Assembly: GCA_910575615.1 (NCBI GenBank) | Contig: CAJTEX010000006.1 | Span: 62,001-126,000 of the forward strand | Direction: 5' to 3' | DNA from: Bacteroidales bacterium | GTDB taxonomy: Bacteria; Bacteroidota; Bacteroidia; Bacteroidales; Muribaculaceae | DNA length: 64,000 bases | Shown: positions 1 to 9,650 of the stretch, in pieces | How the letters are laid out: each line of letters opens with the position of its first letter | Position numbering within the stretch: the first letter of the stretch is position 1 | Made by a program: the position numbers and the translations under genes | The notes under the pieces: generated by a model | Seen by the model: the letters and a program-made list of their open reading frames with translations, nothing else | Told to the model about the DNA's origin: nothing | Database searches by the model: none

Positions 1-3000
1 CGAAAAGAGTTGTGACGATGGAGTCGCAGGCGTTCAGTCTGCCGGCTTCACCAGTCAGGAGCAAGAATGCCAAATCATTGCGTTCGGCAACCACGGCGAG
101 CCGCGTGTCGACATCGCTAAATGTCTACGGCACAATGATTTTCAATGACTCCTGGACGAGTTATGACGATGTAGGAGTCTACAAGATTCCGGTCTCCACC
201 GGCGGAAATTTCACCGGATTGTTCAACACCCCGATGCCGGTCTACAGTTTCTACGACGGAGAGAGCAAGGTCTACACCATGTATGAGCTGAACTACGGCG
301 GATGGGTGATGGGTTACGACCTTTATGTGTATGACACGCAGACAAACACCCAGATTGGTCTGCTGGAGTTTGACGACATCCCCCTTAAAGCCACGGATGT
401 GGCCTATGATCCGACATCAGGGCGTGTCTACGGGTGCTTCTCAGGCGACTATTATGGCGAAGCCTACCGTCATTGGGGCTATCTTGACATCAAGTCGAGG
501 AAGGTGGTGAAAATCGCCGACATGGATTTCTCGTTGCGCGCAGTCGCAATTGACAAGTTTGGCAACGCCTACGGAATCGACCTCGATGGCAATCTTTATG
601 CCATAAACAAAGAGACCGGCGCGATGTCGCTCAGGGGCGCGACTGGTTGTCCGAGCCTCTATTACCTCAGTTCGGCGGCCTACAACGATAAGGACAACAC
701 AATCATCCTGGCCTACTGCAATTATTCAGGTGCCGGCTTGTGTGAAATCGACCCTGTGACCGCCCAGTCAGCGGTAATCTCCGAGTTTGGCCAAGGGGAG
801 GAAATCATTGGGATGTATATACCCTTCCAGGCCCCAGACAAGGCTCCCGCCGTGCCCGAGTTCTCGGTGAGCTGCACTGATGGCTCCCTTGACGCTGATT
901 TCACCCTTCACCTTCCCACGGAGCTTTACGACGGCACCGATGTGACGGGGAGTCCTATGGGTTACAAGATTTATGCCGACGGTGTTGAGATACTAAGCGG
1001 CAACTCAACGGCGGGCTCCACAGTGGAGGTGTCGAAGACCATGGAGGAGAGCGGCAATCTCGCCTTTGCTGCCGTTGCGACCAACGACGCCGGGGAGTCA
1101 AACCAGGCGAAAGTGTCATGCTACGTCGGAAAAGGCACACCCGATGCTCCGGCCAATGTATGCCTCGTCTATTCAGGCGGCGTGTTCACGCTGACCTGGG
1201 ACGCGGTGACGACAGCTGCCGATGGCGGGTATATCGCGCCCGGCGATGTCAGGTATGACATAGTCGACAGCGAGGGTACGGTGGTGGATTCAGGCATCGC
1301 CGGTGTAAGCTGGACAATGTCTCAGGCTCTGCCCGGTGAATTTACCGGTTACAGCTTCGGGGTGGTTGCCCGCTATGACACCAAGAGTTCCAAGGCGGTG
1401 ATGTCAAACACTCTCTATCTCGGCCATTACAATGCCCCCGTCGAGATGGATATGAAGAGCCAGGAGATGTTTGGACAGCATTCGGTGGTTGACGCCAACG
1501 ACGACGGAAAGACCTGGAAGTTCACGGATTCCAATGGCACATATTACGGTTACGGCAACAAGCAGGCAGATGACTGGCTCATCTCACCGGCCATCTATCT
1601 CGAAGCCGGGAAAGCATATGACTTCGAGGCCGTGGCACGTGCTTATGGCGACAAATATCCCGAGAAGATAGAGATATGGATTGGGACAGCCCCCGAAGCC
1701 GGGGCGATGACTGTCCGGCTGGTGGATACAACCACGCTTGGCGGCACAGAACTCACAATGTCTGCGCCGGTCGTTCCGGTTGTGACAGGCGAACATTACA
1801 TCGGTTTCCACGCGGTCAGCGACGGAGGCCAGTGGAATCTCTATCTCTCACGTTACTCCATATCCTCTCCCTATGGCGCGACGGCTCCTGATGCGGTCAC
1901 CAATCTCAAAGTCGTGCCCGACATCGCCGGCGACCTCACGGCTGTCGTGAACTTCACGACAGCTGCAAAAAATGTAATGGGCGGCGACTATGTCGGTGAC
2001 ATGACCATACGCCTGCTGCGCGACGGCGATGTGGTGAAAGAGCAGACAGTTGCCCCCAACACCGCTGTAAGCATCCCTGACGTTGTGCCTGCCGCTGGCC
2101 GGTACGCATACACCGTGGAGGCATTCAATGCCGCCGGGGAGAAGGGGCGCGGCATATCGGCATCGGCATTCGTCGGCCCCAACCAGCCCAATCCTCCCGC
2201 ATCTGTCAAGGCTGTCGAGACCCCCGGCAAATATGGCGAGCTAACCTTGAGTTGGGAGCATGCCACGGAGGATGTAGACGGCAATCCGCTCCATCAGCCC
2301 AACCTTGCCTACAACATTTATCTCTATGACGTGGATGGCAAGGAGTGGCAGCTTCTCAACGAACAGCCGGTCACGGACCTCAGCTACACATTCCAGGCCC
2401 AGCCCGAGGATGCTCCCCAGGCATTCGTGCAGGTGGGTGTGGAGACCATCAACCGCGGTGTCGCCGGAGAATACCTGCAGGGAGCCGGACTGGTGCCTGT
2501 CGGGCCTGCCTACGAGTTGCCGTATATGATGAGCTGTCTGGATGATGTGATGGGTTATATTGTCGGCATCGACCCCTGGGACGGCTGTGAGTTTGGCATG
2601 AAGGCCGACGGTGATATGAATTCAGTCACCTCTCAGGATGGCGACGGCCAGTTCTTCTACGGCGAGCGTGTAGGCTCAAGCGCCACACTCGGCGCGGGTA
2701 AGGGGCGCGGCGACTTCATCCTCGGCAAGGTTAGCCTGGCCGGGGCCGCACATCCGGTGCTTTCGCTCTACACATGGAAAATAACCGACACCGACAAGAC
2801 CCGGCTTGAAATCTTCGCTGTCTGCGATGGTGTGCGGAGCCTTGTCGACACGATCGATTACACTGATGATGAAGACAACATCTGGACCAAGAAGATTGTC
2901 AGCCTCGAGGATTTCTCAGGCAAGGATGTGCAGCTGATCATACGCTACCACTCTGAAGGTCTTGTCTACTGTTTCTTCGACAATATGAAGATTGTCGACA

Positions 3001-4418
3001 TGCCCGACTATGACCTCGGAGCCGTGTCTGTCGCGGCTCCCAAGAAGGTCGTTGCCGGCGAGCAGTTCGAGGTCGAGGCTGTGGTTGAGAATGTCGGCCG
3101 CCTGGATGCCACGGCGTTTACCGTGGAGCTTTACGGCAACGGCAAAATGGTGGCCGCCGAGACTGTCGACGCGCTTGCCGCAGGCGAGCAGACCAGTGTC
3201 AGGTTCGTCCAGAGCCTTTCGATGGCTGGTGACAAGGCTGTGGAGTACTCTGCCCGCGTGGTGTATGATGCAGACCTTGACCTTAGCAACAACACTACCC
3301 CTTCTCCGGTCACCGTGACCCGCGAGGAGAGCCTGCTGCCCGCTGTCAGCAACCTCACCGGAGAGACTGCCGAAAACGGCAACCTGCTCTCGTGGGATGC
3401 AATCCAGCCCGAGCAGCTCCCCTATGACCCGTGGCTGGAATCGTTTGAAGACTCCGAACCGTTTGCCAAGGAGTATGGCGGCTGGACTTTCATCGACCGC
3501 GACAATCGTCCGTCGGGCAACCTGGGCAACATCAATGTCCCCAACCACGAGGGCACGGTGGATCCCGAGTCGTTCATCGTGATTGACGGCTCACACGACA
3601 ACTTTGCCAACTCCGACTATGCCAAGGAGTATCTGGCAGCGGGAGGGAAGCAGTATCTTGGCTCGATTTATGCCATCGGCGACAGCCCGACGCAGCTTGT
3701 GCAGTCTGACGACTGGGCAATCTCCCCGCTGCTCAAGGGGATAGCCCAGACCGTGACGTTCAAAGGCAAGAACTGCTCTATCAATTACAGCGAACTGATA
3801 CAGGTGTGGTATTCCACGGAGGACTCTGTAGACCCTGATGATTTCGTGCAGCTTGAGTCGTTCAACAATCCCGGATACAGCTACCGCGTGGTGCGCACCG
3901 ACGGGTGGGGCGATTTCTCATTCGAGCTGCCCGAAGGCGCTCTCCGTTTCGCCATACGCGTCGTTTCCAACGATGGTATGATGTTCATGCTTGACGATGT
4001 CTGCTTTGTCGACGCTGATGCCACAGTCGGTCTTGTCCTGACCGGTTACAATGTCTATTGTGACGGTGTCAAGCTCAACGACGAGCCTGTCACCACCGCC
4101 GGATTCACCCATATGGGAGCAGACCAGTCGGTCGACCATACCTACCATGTGACGGCCGTCTACAACCGTGGCGAGTCAGAGGCTTCTTATATCACATTGA
4201 GCAAATCAGGCCTTGGCATGGTTGCCGGAGATAACGCTGCAATCACAGTAGATGGCCGCCAGATTGTTGTCTCCGGTGTTGAAGGCAAGCCGGTAAGGAT
4301 TGTGGCCACCGATGGCAAGGCAATCCATGCGGCCGTAGGCGACACCCGCGTCGAGGTGATGCCAGGTGTGTATCTCGTGAGTGTCGCCCGATTCACCCGC
4401 AAGGTGGTCGTGCGCTGA
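1..4418 (+). CDS. Giant secreted fibronectin-III/choice-of-anchor protein with T9SS sorting domain (5' partial)
   Basis: The reading frame is already open at the window edge, so the true start and signal peptide lie upstream; about 1,470 residues are visible. The N-terminal third (roughly residues 30-270) looks like a beta-propeller-type sensor region with YGIDLDGNLYAIN-like segments. It is followed by repeated fibronectin type III-like modules (DAPANVCLVYSGG, DAVTNLKVVPDIAGD, PPASVKAVETPGK). Jelly-roll 'choice-of-anchor J' modules carry DDWLISPAI and SDDWAISPLLKG signatures. The last ~70 residues (VRIVATDGKAIH ... GVYLVSVARFTRKVVVR) form a type A T9SS C-terminal sorting domain, implying export across the outer membrane and surface attachment or release. 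No catalytic motif was recognised; an adhesive or matrix role is inference. Confidence 0.85.
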   Translation, partial: KRVVTMESQAFSLPASPVRSKNAKSLRSATTASRVSTSLNVYGTMIFNDSWTSYDDVGVYKIPVSTGGNFTGLFNTPMPVYSFYDGESKVYTMYELNYGGWVMGYDLYVYDTQTNTQIGLLEFDDIPLKATDVAYDPTSGRVYGCFSGDYYGEAYRHWGYLDIKSRKVVKIADMDFSLRAVAIDKFGNAYGIDLDGNLYAINKETGAMSLRGATGCPSLYYLSSAAYNDKDNTIILAYCNYSGAGLCEIDPVTAQSAVISEFGQGEEIIGMYIPFQAPDKAPAVPEFSVSCTDGSLDADFTLHLPTELYDGTDVTGSPMGYKIYADGVEILSGNSTAGSTVEVSKTMEESGNLAFAAVATNDAGESNQAKVSCYVGKGTPDAPANVCLVYSGGVFTLTWDAVTTAADGGYIAPGDVRYDIVDSEGTVVDSGIAGVSWTMSQALPGEFTGYSFGVVARYDTKSSKAVMSNTLYLGHYNAPVEMDMKSQEMFGQHSVVDANDDGKTWKFTDSNGTYYGYGNKQADDWLISPAIYLEAGKAYDFEAVARAYGDKYPEKIEIWIGTAPEAGAMTVRLVDTTTLGGTELTMSAPVVPVVTGEHYIGFHAVSDGGQWNLYLSRYSISSPYGATAPDAVTNLKVVPDIAGDLTAVVNFTTAAKNVMGGDYVGDMTIRLLRDGDVVKEQTVAPNTAVSIPDVVPAAGRYAYTVEAFNAAGEKGRGISASAFVGPNQPNPPASVKAVETPGKYGELTLSWEHATEDVDGNPLHQPNLAYNIYLYDVDGKEWQLLNEQPVTDLSYTFQAQPEDAPQAFVQVGVETINRGVAGEYLQGAGLVPVGPAYELPYMMSCLDDVMGYIVGIDPWDGCEFGMKADGDMNSVTSQDGDGQFFYGERVGSSATLGAGKGRGDFILGKVSLAGAAHPVLSLYTWKITDTDKTRLEIFAVCDGVRSLVDTIDYTDDEDNIWTKKIVSLEDFSGKDVQLIIRYHSEGLVYCFFDNMKIVDMPDYDLGAVSVAAPKKVVAGEQFEVEAVVENVGRLDATAFTVELYGNGKMVAAETVDALAAGEQTSVRFVQSLSMAGDKAVEYSARVVYDADLDLSNNTTPSPVTVTREESLLPAVSNLTGETAENGNLLSWDAIQPEQLPYDPWLESFEDSEPFAKEYGGWTFIDRDNRPSGNLGNINVPNHEGTVDPESFIVIDGSHDNFANSDYAKEYLAAGGKQYLGSIYAIGDSPTQLVQSDDWAISPLLKGIAQTVTFKGKNCSINYSELIQVWYSTEDSVDPDDFVQLESFNNPGYSYRVVRTDGWGDFSFELPEGALRFAIRVVSNDGMMFMLDDVCFVDADATVGLVLTGYNVYCDGVKLNDEPVTTAGFTHMGADQSVDHTYHVTAVYNRGESEASYITLSKSGLGMVAGDNAAITVDGRQIVVSGVEGKPVRIVATDGKAIHAAVGDTRVEVMPGVYLVSVARFTRKVVVR

Positions 4419-4441
4419 CAATCCAGACCCGATATTATGAC

Positions 4442-4481
4442 AAAAAACGGAGTGCCGGTTTGATCCGGACTCCGTTTTTTT
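4442..4481. terminator. Bidirectional rho-independent terminator
   Basis: An A-run, the stem ACGGAGT (4447-4453) pairing with ACTCCGT (4469-4475), an inner CCGG/CCGG pairing, then a T-run to 4481. It sits between the convergent T9SS gene and the dnaK operon, and the A/T tracts on both sides allow it to work in both directions. Confidence 0.85.
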
Positions 4482-4523
4482 GATGTCATCTCCTTTTATG
4501 GAGAGATGTCAGATCGGTGTTTG

Positions 4524-4700
4524 TCAGGCGAGTGTGTATTTGCAACGCACCGGCGAGACGATTGTGCCATCTTTCTTGAGTTGGGCGAAGACCTTGTCGA
4601 CAACTTTCTTGTCAAGGCCTGTCAGTTCGGCCACTTTGGAAGCGTTTACCGGTTCGCCGGCTTTGCGGATGGCTTCGATTACGGTGTTTCTTTCGTCCAT
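4524..4700 (-). CDS. 58-aa winged-helix DNA-binding protein downstream of dnaK
   Basis: A short intact gene encoding 58 residues, starting MDERNTVIEAIRKAGEPVNA. The pattern is a compact winged helix: helix 1 (NTVIEAIRKAG), helix 2 (NASKVAELTG), recognition helix (DKKVVDKVFAQLKKDG), then a beta wing (IVSPVRCKYTLA). It starts 16 bp after the dnaK stop on the same strand and ends before a shared terminator, so it is very probably the last gene of the dnaK transcript. Small MarR-like or HTH proteins in this position are, to my knowledge, common in Bacteroidales, but I know of no assigned function. A regulatory role in the chaperone operon is inference. Confidence 0.8.
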   Translation of the reverse strand: MDERNTVIEAIRKAGEPVNASKVAELTGLDKKVVDKVFAQLKKDGTIVSPVRCKYTLA

Positions 4701-4716
4701 GACAGTATGTTTTAGA

Positions 4717-6630
4717 TTACTTCACTTCCTCGAAATCGACATCGGTGACGTGGTCGTCGCCTGCGGCCGGACCCTGCTGAGAGCCGGGGTTGGCTCCGGC
4801 ACCGGGATTGGCGTTGGCTTGGGCCTGAGCCTGGGCGTTGAGGATATCCTGCTGGGCTGCGCCGAATGTGGTCTCGATTTCCTTGATAGCGGCCTCGCAG
4901 GCAGCCACATCCTGAGCCTTGTGGGCTTCCTTGAGCTTGTTGACGGCAGTCTCGATGGCGGCTTTCTTGTCGGCGGGAATCTTGTCACCGAGTTCTGAGA
5001 GCTGTTTCTCGGTCTGGAAGACGATTGCGTCGGCCTTGTTGAGGGTGTCGATGCGCTCTTTCTCCTTGGCGTCAGCGGCTGCGTTGGCTTCAGCCTCTGC
5101 CTTCATCCTCTTGATTTCGTCGTCGGTGAGGCCCGAAGATGCTTCGATACGGATGCTCTGCTCCTTGCCTGTCGCCTTGTCCTTTGCCGAGACATTGAGG
5201 ATGCCGTTGGCGTCGATTTCAAAGGTCACCTCAATCTGAGGAATGCCACGGGGCGCGGGAGCGATGCCGTCGAGATGGAACTTGCCGAGGGTCTTGTCAT
5301 CCTTGGCCAGGGGGCGTTCGCCCTGGAGGACATGGATTTCAACAGAGGGCTGGTTGTCTGCGGCGGTTGAGAATGTCTCGCTCTTGCGGGTCGGGATGGT
5401 GGTGTTGGCTTCGATCAGCTTGGTCATCACGCCGCCAAGGGTCTCGATGCCGACCGAGAGGGGCACGACATCAAGCAGAAGCACATCCTTGACGTCGCCT
5501 GAGAGGACTCCGCCCTGGATTGCAGCGCCGACGGCCACCACTTCATCGGGGTTGACACCCTTAGAGGGGGCCTTGCCGAAGAATTTCTCGACAACTTGCT
5601 GGATGGCGGGGATACGGGTCGAGCCGCCCACGAGGATTACCTCGTCGATGTCAGAGGCTTTGAGACCGGCATCTTTCAGCGCCTGCTCGCAGGGAGCGAT
5701 GGTGGCGTTGATGAGCTTGTCGGCGAGCTGCTCGAACTTTGCGCGTGTCAGGGTCTTCACAAGGTGCTTGGGAATACCGTTGACGGGCATGATGTAGGGG
5801 AGGTTGATTTCAGTGGAGGTGGTCGATGAAAGCTCGATTTTGGCTTTCTCGGCAGCCTCTTTAAGGCGCTGGAGCGCCATGGGATCCTGGCGGAGGTCGA
5901 CACCCTCGTCTTTGAGGAACTCGTCGGCGAGCCAGTCGATGATTACATGGTCGAAGTCGTCACCGCCGAGGTGGGTGTCACCGTTGGTCGATTTCACCTC
6001 GAACACGCCGTCGCCAAGCTCGAGGATAGAGATATCGAATGTACCGCCGCCGAGGTCGAACACGGCGATTTTCTGGTCCTTGTCGCTCTTGTCCAGACCG
6101 TAGGCGAGGGCAGCAGCGGTGGGCTCATTGACGATACGCTTTACGGTGAGTCCGGCGATTTCGCCTGCCTCCTTGGTTGCCTGGCGCTGTGAGTCGTTGA
6201 AGTATGCGGGCACGGTGATTACGGCCTCTGTCACCTCCTGTCCGAGGTAATCCTCGGCGGTCTTCTTCATCTTCTGGAGAATCATTGCCGAGATTTCCTG
6301 GGGGGTGTATTCGCGGCCGTCAATGTCGACGCGGGGGGTGCCGTTGGCGCCTCTCACCACCTTGTAGGGAACGCGTTCGATTTCTTTCTGCACCTGGTCG
6401 TAGGTCTCGCCCATGAAACGTTTGATGGAGTAGATTGTACGGCCGGGGTTGGTGATGGCCTGGCGTTTGGCGGGGTCACCGACCTTGCGCTCGCCGCCGT
6501 CCACGAAAGCTACCACCGAGGGGGTGGTGTTGCGGCCTTCAGAGTTGGGTATTACGACGGGGTCTTTGCCTTCAAGCACGGCCACGCATGAGTTGGTCGT
6601 TCCTAAGTCGATGCCTATGATTTTTCCCAT
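4717..6630 (-). CDS. dnaK: Molecular chaperone DnaK (Hsp70)
   Basis: A 637-residue cytosolic Hsp70 of normal length. The ATPase domain opens with [17 protein letters not shown] and contains the phosphate-binding segment [15 protein letters not shown] and the hinge motif [11 protein letters not shown]. The substrate-binding beta domain follows, then a helical lid and a Gln/Ala/Gly-rich tail ending DVDFEEVK, the EEVD-like acidic end of bacterial DnaK. The ATG at 6630 is chosen because the family N-terminus begins there; the frame extends 27 residues upstream without Hsp70 similarity. grpE and dnaJ are not adjacent. It binds exposed hydrophobic peptides and releases them in an ATP cycle. Confidence 0.98.
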   Translation of the reverse strand: MGKIIGIDLGTTNSCVAVLEGKDPVVIPNSEGRNTTPSVVAFVDGGERKVGDPAKRQAITNPGRTIYSIKRFMGETYDQVQKEIERVPYKVVRGANGTPRVDIDGREYTPQEISAMILQKMKKTAEDYLGQEVTEAVITVPAYFNDSQRQATKEAGEIAGLTVKRIVNEPTAAALAYGLDKSDKDQKIAVFDLGGGTFDISILELGDGVFEVKSTNGDTHLGGDDFDHVIIDWLADEFLKDEGVDLRQDPMALQRLKEAAEKAKIELSSTTSTEINLPYIMPVNGIPKHLVKTLTRAKFEQLADKLINATIAPCEQALKDAGLKASDIDEVILVGGSTRIPAIQQVVEKFFGKAPSKGVNPDEVVAVGAAIQGGVLSGDVKDVLLLDVVPLSVGIETLGGVMTKLIEANTTIPTRKSETFSTAADNQPSVEIHVLQGERPLAKDDKTLGKFHLDGIAPAPRGIPQIEVTFEIDANGILNVSAKDKATGKEQSIRIEASSGLTDDEIKRMKAEAEANAAADAKEKERIDTLNKADAIVFQTEKQLSELGDKIPADKKAAIETAVNKLKEAHKAQDVAACEAAIKEIETTFGAAQQDILNAQAQAQANANPGAGANPGSQQGPAAGDDHVTDVDFEEVK

Positions 6631-6756
6631 AGTTGTAGAGTTTTTATGTTTTTGTTTCTTGTTTCGGTTGGGTTTCAGGTGGAGGAGTGTGACATCTGTC
6701 TTTGGTGTCATTATCTGCTCCGATTCATTAATGAAACAAACATTGTGCCAAAAAGG

Positions 6757-6793
6757 TTGCCAATGGTTTCAAAATTGGCGAAACCATTGGCAA
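6757..6793. promoter_or_regulatory. Perfect 14-bp inverted repeat with 9-nt spacer upstream of dnaK
   Basis: TTGCCAATGGTTTC (6757-6770), 9-nt spacer (6771-6779), GAAACCATTGGCAA (6780-6793). The centre lies about 145 bp upstream of the dnaK ATG. The arm-N9-arm geometry equals that of the HrcA operator CIRCE, but the sequence differs. On the minus strand the hairpin is followed by CCTTTTTGG, so it could instead be a terminator for the upstream aminotransferase gene. The rest of the 6631-6910 gap shows no other clear feature. Confidence 0.6.
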
Positions 6794-6910
6794 TATAAGG
6801 GCTGGGCGTGTGTAAGTGTCGGGAAATTAGGCTGTTTGGCGTGGCAGTGGCGGAGCCTGACGTGTCAGTCGCCCACTGTCATGTCGAATAGGCGCGTGGG
6901 ATTGATTGCG

Positions 6911-8110
6911 TCAGATTGTGCGGCCCGGATATGCCATCAGGGCGTGGCGCAGGGTGTCGATGGCCTTGCGCAGCTCCTCCTTTTCCAGCACGTAGGCGAT
7001 GCGCACCTCATCCTTCCCCATTCCGGGGGTGGTGTAGAACCCTGACGCTGGGGCCATGAAGATGGTCTGCCCCTCATGCTCGAACTCCTCCAGGCACCAT
7101 GCGCAGAAGCGGTCGGCGTCGTCGACCGGCAGGCGGGCCACGGTGTAGAACGCTCCCATCGGAATCGGTGAATAGCAGCCGGGAATCTTGTTGAGCTCGT
7201 CGATGAGGAATTTGCGCCGCTCGACATACTCGTTGTAGGTGGCGAGCATGTAGCCGGGCGGGGTGTCGATGGATGCCTCTGCCACAATCTGGCCCAGCAA
7301 CGGGGGGCTGAGGCGGGCCTGGCAGAATTTCATTACATTCTTTTTCAGCTCCTTGTGCTTGGTGATGAGGGCCCCCACGCGGATGCCGCACTCGTTGTAG
7401 CGCTTCGACACCGAGTCTATAAGCACCACCTGCTCCTCGATGCCGGGGAGGTGGAACGCCGAGATGTATGGCGCGCCCGTGTAGCAGAATTCGCGGTAAA
7501 CCTCGTCGGAGAAGAGAAAGAGGTCATGTTTCTTGACGATGTCGCGCAGCTGCAGCATCTCCTTCATCGTGTAGAGATAGCCGGTCGGGTTGTTTGGATT
7601 GCATATGAGGATGCCCTTTGTGCGCGGGGTGATCAGCTTCTCGAACTTCTCCATCGGCGGCAGCGCGAATCCCTCGTCGATTGAAGAGGGGAGGGTCACG
7701 ATTTTCGCGCCCGCCGAGATGGCGAAAGCCATGTAGTTGGCATAGGCAGGTTCGGGGACGATGATTTCGTCGCCGGGGTCAAGACAGGCCATGAAGGCAA
7801 ACAGCACCGCCTCGGAGCCGCCTGTGGTGACTATGATGTCATCGACATCCACGTCTATGTTGTAACGCTTGTAATACTCGCGCAGCTTCTCGCGCAACGA
7901 CAGCAACCCCTCCGAAGGGCTGTATTCCAAGACCTGGCGGTCGATATGCTTCAGCGCCTCCAGCCCCTCTGGAGGGGTGGGGATGTCGGGCTGTCCTATG
8001 TTGAGACGGTAGACTTTTGTGCCCCTGGCGATGGCCTTGTTGGCCAGTGGGACGAGGCGGCGTATGGGGGAAGCGGGCATCACCGTGCCCCGCTGTGATA
8101 CTTCTGGCAT
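6911..8110 (-). CDS. PLP-dependent class I/II aminotransferase
   Basis: A 399-residue fold-type I aminotransferase. Visible motifs are the N-terminal LNIGQPDIPTP, TTGGSEAV at about 95-102, the NPNNPTG loop at 171-177, FLFSDEVYREF around 198-208, and the pyridoxal lysine in IDSVSKRYNECGIRVG (about K236). The arginine in GIRVG and a C-terminal EVRIAYV binding the substrate carboxylate fit the AspC/AlaA-like family. The amino donor cannot be set from sequence; aspartate or alanine is most likely. It is transcribed alone from a promoter at about 8157-8187. An internal ATG ten codons in is a possible alternative start. Confidence 0.9.
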   Translation of the reverse strand: MPEVSQRGTVMPASPIRRLVPLANKAIARGTKVYRLNIGQPDIPTPPEGLEALKHIDRQVLEYSPSEGLLSLREKLREYYKRYNIDVDVDDIIVTTGGSEAVLFAFMACLDPGDEIIVPEPAYANYMAFAISAGAKIVTLPSSIDEGFALPPMEKFEKLITPRTKGILICNPNNPTGYLYTMKEMLQLRDIVKKHDLFLFSDEVYREFCYTGAPYISAFHLPGIEEQVVLIDSVSKRYNECGIRVGALITKHKELKKNVMKFCQARLSPPLLGQIVAEASIDTPPGYMLATYNEYVERRKFLIDELNKIPGCYSPIPMGAFYTVARLPVDDADRFCAWCLEEFEHEGQTIFMAPASGFYTTPGMGKDEVRIAYVLEKEELRKAIDTLRHALMAYPGRTI

Positions 8111-8156
8111 GCTATGTGTTGTTTGAATTGCCGGATGTGTTATGTGGTACGAGTCG

Positions 8157-8187
8157 CAAATTTACAAATAATCCAGTAACCTTGCAA
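8157..8187 (-). promoter_or_regulatory. Bacteroidetes-type promoter for the aminotransferase gene
   Basis: Reading the minus strand, TTG (8187-8185) is followed by a 20-nt spacer and TAAATTTG (8164-8157), matching TTTG-N19-21-TAnnTTTG. The expected start site leaves a leader of roughly 40 nt before the ATG at 8110. Confidence 0.65.
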
Positions 8188-8351
8188 TAAAAAATATGTA
8201 TTGTGCCGAAAATGCTGAAAAACCACAGCGTAACACGTTCTCGCAATATTGCTGTTGTCACAAGTCAATGTCAGGCATTGGAGGGTGTTGCCTATCTCGT
8301 CTGTCACATTGGCGTAGCAGTAGAAATTCAGCCAGCCTTTTTGTGTTGAAT

Positions 8352-8420
8352 ATAACAGCTCCCGAAAGTTTTGAAAATAACAGCTCCCGAAAGTTTTTGG
8401 TCAAACATTCGGGAGCTGTT
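8352..8420 (-). terminator. Terminator with a duplicated 3' arm
   Basis: AACAGCTCCCGA occurs twice (8354-8365 and 8379-8390) inside a 25-bp direct repeat. One reverse-complement arm, TTCGGGAGCTGTT, lies at 8408-8420. On the minus strand the single 5' arm can pair with either 3' arm, each followed by a U-rich stretch. It terminates the C10 peptidase/BACON lipoprotein transcript. The remainder of the 344-bp gap (8111-8454) holds only the aminotransferase promoter. Confidence 0.8.
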
Positions 8421-8454
8421 TTCTGAGTTTGGTTTTGTGTCGATGCGGAGCCGG

Positions 8455-9618
8455 TCAGTTTGCGTAATATACTTTTACAACGTCGCCTACAATGTCGCCG
8501 ATATTTGAGGTCATTGTCAGTCCGGGAACAGTGTTGCCATTTGCGTCAGTCACACCGTCAGAGTAGGTGTAGGTGATTATATCAGGGAAGATATTGGCTT
8601 CAGATACAGACGCAGGCAGGTTCTGGGAACGGACTCCCATAAGGTTCATAGCCGGGGCAACACCATCGATGAAACCGGGGTTTGTTAAGTTCAGGAACCA
8701 AACCAGGTCTATGTTGGCGTCGTTAAGCTCGTTGCCATATGTGACAGTCTGTGTGTATTTTATTGGATTGGAGTGATTTTCTCTGTCGATTTTGAAAGAA
8801 GTGAGGTTGCCGTTTGTCCAGCCCAGGTCGAGGGTGGTTTCAATGCTTGATACGTTAGTCAGGTTGTTTGACGCATTGTAGCCGTAATAGTGAGGTATGC
8901 AAATGTTCCCGAGGGTGGCATCGTTACCTTTGTATGCCACCGCGATTCTTCCGTTGACTACTCCAAAAGTGGTATTAGGCATCTGATTGCTCGTTACAAC
9001 GACCTTGTTCACTGCCATTCCGGCTGGAGTCATCCGTGCGTCGGAGGTGATTGTCGTGTTGAAGTCGCCGGAGGAGAAAATATCCTCGATGCCAGTCAGA
9101 ATGCCGCCTGAGGAGTATGTGAAATTCCGGATATGCGTGCCAGAGTAATCGATTTTTGTGACGGTCTTGGCCGGGTTGATGATGGAGAGGTTGGGGTTGA
9201 CAACCGGAGCTGTGGCCTGCTGTATCAGGGTGAACGAGATGGACGTGCCCTTGCAGTTTACCTCGACCGTTGCGGCGCGTTCCTCGGGCGAAGTGTTGGC
9301 ATCGGCATACACTCCTATGAGATGGCTGCCCTCTTTGCCTGAGTTGGTGAAGAATTTCACCCAGTTGGCGGTCTGCGAGGGATTGAAAAGGTCATGGGCG
9401 GATATAGTCCAGTCACCGGCGGCATCAAATGTGACATTGAATGCTGCGGCTCCGGCACCGCCTGGTTCTTTGGTGCCTGACGCGCTCACGACTTGCACCG
9501 GATTGAATGTCCCTGTGAAGTAGGTGTCAGCAGGGTATTCCTTGTTGTCGTCTGAGCAGGAGGTTGTGGCGAGGAGCGCCAACGCGCTGATTATGATTGT
9601 CCTAATTTTCTTGTTCAT
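8455..9618 (-). CDS. BACON-domain surface lipoprotein
   Basis: A 387-residue lipoprotein: the signal peptide ends in LLATTSCSDD with the lipobox cysteine near residue 22. Residues about 55-135 form a BACON (Ig-like) domain, with FDAAGDWTISAHD, NWVKFFTNSGKEGSH and SPEERAATVEVNC. The C-terminal half (from about 150; IRNFTYSSGGILTGIED) resembles the DUF4595-like regions of Bacteroidales lipoproteins, though this second call is weak. It lies 32 bp downstream of the C10 protease gene, so the two are probably co-transcribed. BACON domains are usually mucin- or glycan-binding. A role as partner or inhibitor of the protease is only a hypothesis. Confidence 0.75.
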   Translation of the reverse strand: MNKKIRTIIISALALLATTSCSDDNKEYPADTYFTGTFNPVQVVSASGTKEPGGAGAAAFNVTFDAAGDWTISAHDLFNPSQTANWVKFFTNSGKEGSHLIGVYADANTSPEERAATVEVNCKGTSISFTLIQQATAPVVNPNLSIINPAKTVTKIDYSGTHIRNFTYSSGGILTGIEDIFSSGDFNTTITSDARMTPAGMAVNKVVVTSNQMPNTTFGVVNGRIAVAYKGNDATLGNICIPHYYGYNASNNLTNVSSIETTLDLGWTNGNLTSFKIDRENHSNPIKYTQTVTYGNELNDANIDLVWFLNLTNPGFIDGVAPAMNLMGVRSQNLPASVSEANIFPDIITYTYSDGVTDANGNTVPGLTMTSNIGDIVGDVVKVYYAN

Positions 9619-9650
9619 AATAGATGGTTTTGAAATTGGTGAATATTTTG

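Noticed and set aside
6631-6711. 27-residue N-terminal extension of DnaK
   Set aside because: The extension is Lys/Asn/Thr-rich with no Hsp70 similarity; the universal N-terminus begins at the ATG at 6630.
8196-8426. 76-codon plus-strand frame between the aminotransferase and BACON genes
   Set aside because: Its end is formed by the duplicated terminator; Cys/Ser-rich product without any domain.
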